A DNA stretch of 5,241 nt, taken from NCBI GenBank assembly GCA_035576205.1, contig DATLWR010000077.1, positions 1 through 5,241 on the forward strand, written 5' to 3'. Of this stretch, positions 1 through 5,241 are shown piece by piece (positions within the stretch are counted from its first letter, which is position 1; every line of letters starts with the position of its first letter). The stretch is from DATLWR01 sp035576205 (GTDB taxonomy: Bacteria; Pseudomonadota; Zetaproteobacteria; Mariprofundales; Mariprofundaceae). The position numbers and the translations under genes are program-made. The notes under the pieces are model-generated. The model was not told the origin of the DNA. It was given only the letters and a program-made list of their open reading frames with translations, and searched no databases.

Positions 1-2343
1 CAGGCCGGCCAGCTGGGCCACGGCAATGCCGTAGGACTGGTCAGCGGCATCTTCGACCACGCGGTGCAGGAAGATCACCTGGCCGTTCCATTCGCGCACA
101 GTCACCGAGGCGTTGAACGCCTCCTTGTGCGCATCGGGCAGCTCGGTCAGCTCATGGTAATGGGTGGCGAACAGGGTCAGCACATCGTCGGAGGCAATCA
201 GCTTCTCGGCCACCGCCCAGGCGATGGCCATGCCGTCCCAGGTGCTGGTGCCGCGGCCGATCTCGTCGACGATCACCAGCGCCCTGGGCCCCAGCTGGTT
301 GAGGATCGTCGCCGTCTCCATCATCTCGACCATGAAGGTGGAGCGGCCGGAAGCCAGCTCGTCGCCGGCGCCGACACGGGTGAAAATGCGGCGGGTCAGC
401 GGGATGCGCGCCGAATCGGCCGGCACGAAGCAGCCGGTGTGCGCAAGCCAGACGATCCACGCCACCTGCCGCATGTAGGTCGACTTGCCGCCCATGTTCG
501 GGCCGGTCAGCAGCATGAAGCGGCGCGATTTCATATCCATGTTCGCATCGTTGGCGACGAAGGGGGTCGCGCCCATGCGCTGCTCGACCAGCGGATGGCG
601 GCCACCCTCGATGGAAAGCTGCCGGCCGCTGTGCACCTGCGGCCGCACGTAGCGGTGCTCGCGGGCAAGGGTGGCGAAGGAGCAGAGCACATCGAGGATA
701 GCCACCGCACGCGCCGCCGCCTGCAGCGGCCGGGCGAGCTCGGCGACAGCCTGCCTGAGTTGCTCCACCAGTTCGTCCTCGCGACCCAAGGCGGCGTCCT
801 TGGCACCCAGGATCTCCGACTCGAACTTGTGCAGTTCGTCGGTGATGAAGCGCTCGGCATTCACCAGCGTCTGCTTGCGCACGTAGTCGGCCGGTGCCTG
901 TCTGGCCTGTGCCTTCGAGATCTCGATGAAGTAGCCGAACACCTTGTTGTACTTGACGCGCAGGTTGGCGAGCCCGGTGCGCTCGCGTTCCTTCGCCTCG
1001 TATGCCTTCAGCCAGTCGCCCGCCTCCGTGGCGAGTCCCCTTAAGCGATCCAGCTCGGCATCGAAGCCGGCGCGGATGACGCCGCCGTCGCGGAACACCG
1101 GTGCCGGTGCCGGCTCGATGGCGGCATCCAGCCGTGCTGCCAGTTCGTCGAGTCCGTGCAGCGACCTGACGATGGCGGCGAACAGGCCGCTGCGCTCGCC
1201 GATGGCGTCGCGAAGCGCGGGCAGCATCAAGAGGCTCTCGGCCAGCCCCCTGAAATCCCTGGGGGATGCCCGGCCCAGCACGATGCGCGCCAGCATCCGC
1301 TCGATGTCGCGGACCGGTTTCAGTCCCTTTTTCAGCGCCGTGTGCGCTTCGTTATCGTCGAGCAGGCTCTCCACCGCATCCTGCCGTGCAGCAATGGCGG
1401 CGGGCTCGATCAGCGGATGATCCAGCCAGTCGCGCAAGAGGCGTGCCCCCATCGGCGTCTCGGTCCGGTCGAGCACGCTGATCAGACCGTCGGCGGGATC
1501 GCCGTTCAGGCCGTAGTAGAGTTCGAGGTTGCGACGCGAGCGGGCATCGATGCGCATCTCGCCTGAGGTTTCGGAGAAGACCGGCAGCTCGACATGCGCC
1601 AGCGCCCCCTTCTGCGTCTGCTCGAGATAGACCAGCACGGCACCGACACTGGCCGCCGCCAGCTTGTGCCCGGCGAGATTCAGCGACTGCCAGTCGCCGA
1701 GTCCGAAATGGCTCTTGAGCTGCTCCTGCGCCACCTCGCCGGAAAAGCTCCAGTCGCCCGGCCGGCAGACATGCGCCTTCACCGGCGCCTCTTCGCGGGC
1801 CGGCAGCAGCAGTTCGGCAGGCGAGAGCACGGCGAGTTTCTCCTCCAGCAGTGGGACACCGCTGCCCTCGGCGAGTTTCCAGCGGCCGCTGGACACATCG
1901 AGTGCGGCAATGCCCCAGGCATCCTGTTTGCGGCTCACCGCCACCAGCAGCGACGAGCGGTTCTGGTCCAGCAGTTCCGATTCGGTGATGGTGCCGGGAG
2001 TGACCACGCGCACCACCTCGCGCCGCACCGGCCCCTTGCTGCCGTCGGGCGGCTCCATCTGCTCGCAGATCGCCACCCGCCGGCCGGCGCTGACGAGCTT
2101 CGCCAGATACCCCTCCGCCTGGTGCCACGGCACGCCGGCCATCGGGATATCGTCGCCCCCCGACTTGCCGCGCTTGGTCAGCGCGATGTCGAGGATTTTC
2201 GCCGCCTCGACGGCGTCGTCGTAAAACATCTCGTAGAAGTCGCCCATGCGGTAGAAGAGCAGGCAGTCGGCATGCTCGGCCTTGATCCGAAGGTACTGCT
2301 GCATCATGGGTGTATGGGACGAAAGATCGACGCTCGCGGTCAT
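1..2343 (-). CDS. mutS: DNA mismatch repair protein MutS (3' end cut by window edge)
   Basis: MutS recognises base mismatches and small insertion/deletion loops and, on ATP binding, becomes a sliding clamp that recruits MutL. I translated the frame codon by codon from the ATG at 2343 to base 1: 781 residues with no stop or frameshift. The N-terminus has HTPMMQQYLRIK and GDFYEMF, with the mismatch-reading Phe36 and Glu38. A connector, lever/core and clamp follow, with RERTGL near 453 and YVRKQTLVNAERFI near 487-500. The ATPase domain has Walker A GPNMGGKS at 614-621 (Lys620), the signature ASGRSTFMVEM at 664-674 (Ser668), Walker B VIVDEIGRGTST with Asp693 and Glu694, and THYHEL with His728. 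All these positions equal E. coli numbering, which supports the chosen start even though no clear Shine-Dalgarno precedes it. The sequence stops at SYGIAVAQLAGL. By comparison with the 853-residue E. coli protein, about 70-80 residues are missing: the end of the helix-turn-helix region, the tetramerisation tail and the beta-clamp motif. It lies 56 bp downstream of the ATPase gene on the same strand. Confidence 0.98.
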   Translation of the reverse strand, partial: MTASVDLSSHTPMMQQYLRIKAEHADCLLFYRMGDFYEMFYDDAVEAAKILDIALTKRGKSGGDDIPMAGVPWHQAEGYLAKLVSAGRRVAICEQMEPPDGSKGPVRREVVRVVTPGTITESELLDQNRSSLLVAVSRKQDAWGIAALDVSSGRWKLAEGSGVPLLEEKLAVLSPAELLLPAREEAPVKAHVCRPGDWSFSGEVAQEQLKSHFGLGDWQSLNLAGHKLAAASVGAVLVYLEQTQKGALAHVELPVFSETSGEMRIDARSRRNLELYYGLNGDPADGLISVLDRTETPMGARLLRDWLDHPLIEPAAIAARQDAVESLLDDNEAHTALKKGLKPVRDIERMLARIVLGRASPRDFRGLAESLLMLPALRDAIGERSGLFAAIVRSLHGLDELAARLDAAIEPAPAPVFRDGGVIRAGFDAELDRLRGLATEAGDWLKAYEAKERERTGLANLRVKYNKVFGYFIEISKAQARQAPADYVRKQTLVNAERFITDELHKFESEILGAKDAALGREDELVEQLRQAVAELARPLQAAARAVAILDVLCSFATLAREHRYVRPQVHSGRQLSIEGGRHPLVEQRMGATPFVANDANMDMKSRRFMLLTGPNMGGKSTYMRQVAWIVWLAHTGCFVPADSARIPLTRRIFTRVGAGDELASGRSTFMVEMMETATILNQLGPRALVIVDEIGRGTSTWDGMAIAWAVAEKLIASDDVLTLFATHYHELTELPDAHKEAFNASVTVREWNGQVIFLHRVVEDAADQSYGIAVAQLAGL

Positions 2344-2364
2344 GCGCGGAATGTAGCATGCGCC

Positions 2365-2381
2365 CCGTTCAATCTGAACGG
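2365..2381. repeat. Perfect 7-bp inverted repeat (hairpin) between the ATPase gene and mutS
   Basis: CCGTTCA and TGAACGG form a perfect 7-bp stem around a 3-base loop (ATC on the plus strand, GAT on the minus strand). It occupies the 56 bp gap after the ATPase stop codon and ends 21 bases before the mutS ATG. No T-run follows on the minus strand (next bases GGCGCATGC), and only a weak GTCGTTTG stretch lies downstream on the plus strand. It is therefore not a typical intrinsic terminator. It could be a weak attenuating or mRNA-processing hairpin, an operator, or chance. Confidence 0.5.
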
Positions 2382-2399
2382 CCAGCGGGCGGTCGTTTG

Positions 2400-4784
2400 T
2401 CAGACCAGCACGCGGATCAGGTCGTCGCGCGAGATGATGCCGCGCTCGGCCAAACCCAGCGCATGGCGTGCCTTGGAGACCATCCCTTCGCTCTCGGCTA
2501 CGGCCTGCAGTTCGCTGCCGATCTTGCCGGCATGAATCGCCTGGCGCACCACATCGTTCACCTCGAGGAACTCGTAGGCCATCACGCGGCCGGCAAAACC
2601 GGTCTGGTTGCAGCTGTCGCACTTCCCGGCTTTGTATAGCGCCTTCGGCTGTGGCAATCCCATGCCTTCCAGCATCCCGTAAATGGCATCATGCTCATCC
2701 TCGAGCAGCTGGCGGCACTGTTCGCACAGGCGCTTGAGCAGACTCTGGCTGATGATGCCGCGCAGTGCCGGTGCCAGCAGATAGGTGGGAATGTTCAGAT
2801 CCTGCAGGCGGATGATCGTATCGACGGCACTGTTGGTGTGCAGCGTGGAGAGGATCAGATGGCCGGTCAGGGCAGCCTGGATGCCGATCTCCGCCGTCTC
2901 CTGGTCACGCATCTCGCCGACCATGATCACGTCCGGATCATGCCGCAGCACATTGCGCAGGATGCTGGCGAAGGTGAGCCCGACCTTGGCGTTCACCTGG
3001 ATCTGGTTGGCCTTGCTGATGATCGACTCCACCGGGTCCTCGATGGTGAGGATGTGCAGCGGCAGATCGATGATGCTCTGCACCAGCGCGAACAGGGTCG
3101 TCGACTTGCCCGAACCGGTCGGGCCGGTGGCAAGCACCATGCCATGCGGCTTGCGCACGATCATGGCGAGCCGCTGGCGATCCCTTTCGCTGAGCCCCAG
3201 CATCTCCAGGTCGCTGGCCATCTCCTTGCCCAGCACGCGCATCACGATCGATTCGCCGTAGGCATTGGGGATGCATGAGACGCGGAACTCCACGATACCG
3301 CCCTCGTGGCGCACCATCATGCGCCCGTCCTGGGTCACCCGGTGATCGGTGATATTCATGCCCGACAGCACCTTGATGCGCGAGATCACGCGCCGCTGCA
3401 CCCACTTCTCCAGCTCCATCTCCTGCCTGAGATCGCCGTTGACGCGGTACAGCAGCAGCAGGTGCTCCGACTGCGGCAGCAGATGGATGTCGGAGGCGCC
3501 CTTGCGGATACCGGTCATCAGGATCTTGTTGACCAGCCGGACGATCGGCGACGCCTCGGCCGCCTTCAGCTCCAGCGCCTCGTTGTAGGCGCTCTCCTCC
3601 TCTTCGCCGGGAATCTGCTCGACCCAGATGCCGTCGCTCTCCTCGTCGGTCCCGACCGCGGCCATCTGGCGGACCGCCTTCTGGATCTGGGTCGGCGTCG
3701 CCAGCACCTCGACGATCCGCTTTTTGGTCTGGAAGCGGATGGCATCGAATGCCTCGAAATCCAGCGGGTTGGAGCTGGCCAGCGTCAGCGTATGTTCGTC
3801 GGTATTGATCGGCAGCACCTGGAAGTGTTCCAGCAGTTCGACATCGATCTGCTCGAAGGCAGCGGGATTGATGACATAGTTATCGAGATCGACAAACGGC
3901 AGGTGGAACTTGTCGGCGAGCGCCGAGATCAGTTCCACTTCGGTGACCAGCCCCATCTTGACCAGCACGCCACCGATCTTGAGAGCCTGGTTCCGGGACT
4001 GCTCGGCCAGCGCCTGCTGGAGGTCGTCCTCGTTGATCAGTCCTGACTCGATCAGGATGGCACCGATCCGTTTCGGTTCCGTGCGCTGCTTCTCCAGCGC
4101 CCGGTCGACATCGGCCTGATCCACCTTGTGCTGCTCGACGAGGATATCGCCCAGGTGCTTCTCGTGGATGCTGCGCTGCTTCTCCAGCGCCAGCTGCACC
4201 TCACGGGGCGAGATGACCTTCGCCTCGATCAGCGACTGGCCGATCGGTTTCGGATGTTCGACGCTGCGCAGGCCGTGGTCGTAGAAAAAGAAGTGGTCGA
4301 AGCGCGCATCCTTGCTGACGGCAAAGGCAAAAAAACCGTTCTCGTACTGCCGCTTCTCGGCCATCTGTACCCGGAACTGCTGACCGACCAGCGTGTGGAC
4401 AATCATCTCCTGCAGCTTATCCGGCTTCGACGGCGAGGCCTTGCCCTCCTCGGGCGGGAAAAAGCCGATATAGGCGATTTCCGGTGCATCGAAATACTTC
4501 ACGCCGTTATCCACCAGCAATGGCAGGCGCTGCATTTGCGGCGAGAACTTGATCAGACGACCGTCATGCTCCACACCGCTCAGCAACCGGAGAGAAACCT
4601 TGAGCTCGCTTTTCTGCTCTTGCGGATTTTCCAACGCTCCCTCCGACAACGGCTTGTTCGCGGAACCGCCCGGAGATTCACTCCGCGCGGCATCGCCGCC
4701 ATGGCCCGAACCTGCACCTGCCGGCATGACCAGGCCAGTTAAAAGATAGACTAAAGAAGCCGGCATCGTCTGTGCAACCGTCAT
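2400..4784 (-). CDS. GspE/PilB/MshE-family assembly ATPase with four MshEN-type repeats
   Basis: This cytoplasmic hexameric ATPase family drives type IV pilus extension or type II secretion. Numbering is from the ATG at 4784 (794 residues). Residues 61-175 form a small beta-rich region I cannot place firmly. Four tandem 24-residue MshEN-like motifs start at 180, 210, 239 and 269. A T2SSE N-terminal-type domain spans about 293-371 (LPFVDL, then VLPI and SSNPLDFEAFDAI), followed by an acidic linker at 376-410. The catalytic part starts at SPIVRLVNKIL and ASDIH (430-434) and carries Walker A GPTGSGKS (554-561, Lys560), Asp box TIEDPVES (580-587), Walker B DPDVIMVGEMRD (616-627, Glu624) and His box TGHLILSTLHTN (640-651). 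Two CxxC pairs, 687/690 and 722/725, give the usual tetracysteine zinc site. All catalytic motifs are intact. The coordinates give the longest frame, but I favour a later start, TTG at 4634 (744 residues), because of its GGAGG site and because the first ~18 codons are AT-rich (TTA, TTA, TCT, CTT). The sequence does not separate pilus from secretion use, so no gene symbol is given. Its stop lies 56 bp before mutS. Confidence 0.93.
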   Translation of the reverse strand: MTVAQTMPASLVYLLTGLVMPAGAGSGHGGDAARSESPGGSANKPLSEGALENPQEQKSELKVSLRLLSGVEHDGRLIKFSPQMQRLPLLVDNGVKYFDAPEIAYIGFFPPEEGKASPSKPDKLQEMIVHTLVGQQFRVQMAEKRQYENGFFAFAVSKDARFDHFFFYDHGLRSVEHPKPIGQSLIEAKVISPREVQLALEKQRSIHEKHLGDILVEQHKVDQADVDRALEKQRTEPKRIGAILIESGLINEDDLQQALAEQSRNQALKIGGVLVKMGLVTEVELISALADKFHLPFVDLDNYVINPAAFEQIDVELLEHFQVLPINTDEHTLTLASSNPLDFEAFDAIRFQTKKRIVEVLATPTQIQKAVRQMAAVGTDEESDGIWVEQIPGEEEESAYNEALELKAAEASPIVRLVNKILMTGIRKGASDIHLLPQSEHLLLLYRVNGDLRQEMELEKWVQRRVISRIKVLSGMNITDHRVTQDGRMMVRHEGGIVEFRVSCIPNAYGESIVMRVLGKEMASDLEMLGLSERDRQRLAMIVRKPHGMVLATGPTGSGKSTTLFALVQSIIDLPLHILTIEDPVESIISKANQIQVNAKVGLTFASILRNVLRHDPDVIMVGEMRDQETAEIGIQAALTGHLILSTLHTNSAVDTIIRLQDLNIPTYLLAPALRGIISQSLLKRLCEQCRQLLEDEHDAIYGMLEGMGLPQPKALYKAGKCDSCNQTGFAGRVMAYEFLEVNDVVRQAIHAGKIGSELQAVAESEGMVSKARHALGLAERGIISRDDLIRVLV
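3909..4070 (-). other. MshEN-type motifs 3 and 4 of the ATPase
   Basis: Motif 3 (residues 239-262, RIGAILIESGLI...ALAEQ) keeps the opening Arg, the Gly, the hydrophobic pairs, the second Gly and the closing Gln of the MshEN consensus. Motif 4 (269-292, KIGGVLVKMGLV...ALADK) has Lys for Arg and Lys for the final Gln, and runs straight into the LPFVDL start of the T2SSE N-terminal-type domain. In MshE, two such motifs together bind cyclic-di-GMP. Motif 3 is the best candidate here, and binding by this protein is inference. Confidence 0.7.
4149..4247 (-). other. MshEN-type motifs 1 and 2 of the ATPase
   Basis: Within the ATPase, motif 1 (residues 180-203, PIGQSLIEA...ALEKQ) and motif 2 (210-233, HLGDILVEQ...ALEKQ) both have the 24-residue MshEN pattern: x-(L/I)-G-x-x-L, a hydrophobic pair, then x-A-L-x-x-Q. 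Both lack the arginine that opens the canonical RLG form, having Pro and His instead. The pattern is read directly. Whether these copies bind a nucleotide or are only structural is open; the missing Arg argues for a weaker or structural role. Confidence 0.65.
4640..4644 (-). promoter_or_regulatory. Shine-Dalgarno GGAGG before an alternative TTG start of the ATPase
   Basis: On the minus strand the sequence reads GGAGG, GAGCG, TTG, with the TTG at 4634-4632 in the ATPase frame (codon 51 of the long version). The five-base spacing is within the normal range and GGAGG is the strongest ribosome binding match near any candidate start of this gene. The ATG at 4784 is preceded by GACCCGGTTTC, which has no such match. 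This site favours a 744-residue protein beginning MENPQEQKSELKVSL. Confidence 0.5.
4743..4777 (-). promoter_or_regulatory. Possible weak promoter for the ATPase (and perhaps mutS)
   Basis: On the minus strand, TTGCAC (4777-4772) lies 18 bases before TAGTCT (4753-4748), overlapped by TATCTT (4748-4743). These are partial matches to sigma-70 -35 and -10 elements in a stretch clearly richer in A/T than its surroundings. It makes sense only if the ATPase starts downstream, at TTG 4634. The element matches are weak and this is a suggestion only. Confidence 0.22.
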
Positions 4785-4857
4785 GAAACCGGGTCATGAG
4801 ATCAAGCCACAAGAGCTGTCATACGGACGTCATGCATGGCGGGTAGAAAGTCGGTTC
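4785..4857. promoter_or_regulatory. Divergent intergenic region
   Basis: This 73 bp (about 223 bp if the ATPase starts at 4634) separates two divergently transcribed genes, so promoters for both should lie in or near it. It is richer in A/T than the genes. It contains CATG-centred palindromes: TCATGA at 4794-4799 and 4856-4861 (a third at 4781-4786 just outside), and CATGCATG at 4831-4838. GTCAT starts at 4780, 4793, 4818 and 4829. I see no convincing -35/-10 pair for the plus-strand gene. Confidence 0.4.
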
Positions 4858-5241
4858 ATGATAAAATCCTTCCTGTTCTGGACGTCGCTCCTGCTGTCGA
4901 CGGCTGCCGCAGCCGCAGAGCAGGCAACCGACATGCAGGTGGATGTTCATAGGAACGGCAACCGCTACGAACTGACGGCCAGCTTCGATACGACGCTGTC
5001 GCGGTGCGCGGCATACCATTACCTGACCGACTACGATGCGGCGAAACAGTTGCCCGGTGTGGTCGCGTCATCCGCCGTCCGCGAATCGGATGACAAGGTC
5101 AAGGTCGACCGGGTTGCCGACGAACAGGTTCTCTTTTTCAAGATACGCATGCGCTCGGTCGTGGAATACACGGAAAGACCGCTCGACGGTGTCGACTTCA
5201 CGCAACTTTCCGGCGATTCGAAAATCTTCCGCGGCAACTGG
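4858..5241 (+). CDS. Exported START/SRPBCC-like protein (3' end cut by window edge)
   Basis: The frame is open from the ATG at 4858 to the last base: 128 residues, no stop. The first 20 residues are a typical Sec signal peptide, MIKSFLFWTSLLLSTAAAAA, with Lys3, a hydrophobic core and a likely cleavage between Ala20 and Glu21, so the product should be periplasmic or otherwise exported. The body (YELTASFDTTLSRCAAYHYL, then TDYDAAKQLPGVVASSAV and an alternating strand pattern with VLFFKIRMRSVVEY) resembles the start of the SRPBCC/START-like fold: a first beta strand, then a helix with a (L)TDY-x(4-7)-LPG motif as in polyketide cyclase/coenzyme Q-binding relatives, then strands. These proteins bind hydrophobic ligands in a deep cavity; the ligand here is unknown. 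The start is chosen because the other nearby ATGs run into stops or another frame; the upstream AGAAAG is a weak ribosome site. It is transcribed away from the ATPase gene. The family call rests on pattern recognition of a partial protein. Confidence 0.8.
   Translation, partial: MIKSFLFWTSLLLSTAAAAAEQATDMQVDVHRNGNRYELTASFDTTLSRCAAYHYLTDYDAAKQLPGVVASSAVRESDDKVKVDRVADEQVLFFKIRMRSVVEYTERPLDGVDFTQLSGDSKIFRGNW

Noticed and set aside
64..1044. Long plus-strand open frame (326 codons) opposite mutS
   Set aside because: It is the exact antisense of the verified mutS frame. Long antisense frames are expected in GC-rich coding DNA, and the product is low-complexity with no recognisable motif.
1099..1119. 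GCCGGT-type tandem repeat
   Set aside because: It is short and encodes the EPAPAP stretch in the MutS core near residue 410. This looks like ordinary low-complexity coding sequence and does not shift the frame.
1..2343. Possible frameshift or pseudogene in mutS, since no single complete frame closes inside the window
   Set aside because: Codon-by-codon translation shows one open frame from 2343 to base 1; it lacks a stop only because the window ends.
1352..2359. Minus-strand 335-codon frame overlapping mutS
   Set aside because: It is a shifted frame of the same strand, rich in Arg, Ala and Gly. The mutS frame over the same bases has conserved family motifs.
1594..2535. Plus-strand 313-codon frame spanning mutS and the ATPase 3' end
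   Set aside because: It is antisense to two well-supported genes and crosses their junction, with no motif or ribosome binding site that I can recognise.
3306..4046. Plus-strand 246-codon frame opposite the ATPase
   Set aside because: It is an antisense shadow of the ATPase, with His/Arg/Leu/Asp-rich composition typical of reverse-complemented coding sequence.
4819..5237. Several minus-strand short frames opposite the 4858 gene
   Set aside because: They overlap a plus-strand frame that has a signal peptide and a protein-like strand pattern; the minus-strand products are Ser/Arg-rich and motif-free.

Overview
This is a GC-rich bacterial window (GC clearly above half, strong G/C bias at third codon positions). 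It holds two long genes on the minus strand and the 5' part of a third gene on the plus strand. The protein features fit a proteobacterium: the MutS keeps E. coli residue numbering at every key site I checked, and the secretion/pilus-type ATPase is of the GspE/PilB/MshE kind. I cannot fix the class. No RNA gene, insertion sequence or CRISPR array is visible.

Layout, right to left along the minus strand. A roughly 750-800 residue type II secretion / type IV pilus assembly ATPase (4784 to 2400) is followed after 56 bp by mutS (2343 to the left edge, lacking its last part). The 56 bp gap contains a perfect 7-bp inverted repeat but no T-tract terminator, so co-transcription is plausible. On the plus strand, a divergent gene begins at 4858 and runs off the right edge. 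It encodes a protein with a signal peptide and a START/SRPBCC-like body.

The genes have no obvious shared pathway. MutS starts mismatch repair. The ATPase would power a pilus or secretion machine, but no pilin, GspF/PilC platform or other machine gene is present, so it looks like an orphan copy or part of a system outside the window. Its most notable feature is an N-terminal regulatory region with four tandem 24-residue MshEN-type motifs (cyclic-di-GMP-binding type in MshE) at a regular 29-30 residue period, preceded by a small beta-rich domain.

The annotated start of the ATPase is doubtful. The first ~18 codons from the upstream ATG use AT-rich codons unlike the rest of the gene and lack a ribosome binding site. 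A TTG at 4634 has a clear GGAGG five bases upstream. If that start is right, the divergent intergenic region is about 223 bp and contains the promoters of both genes.
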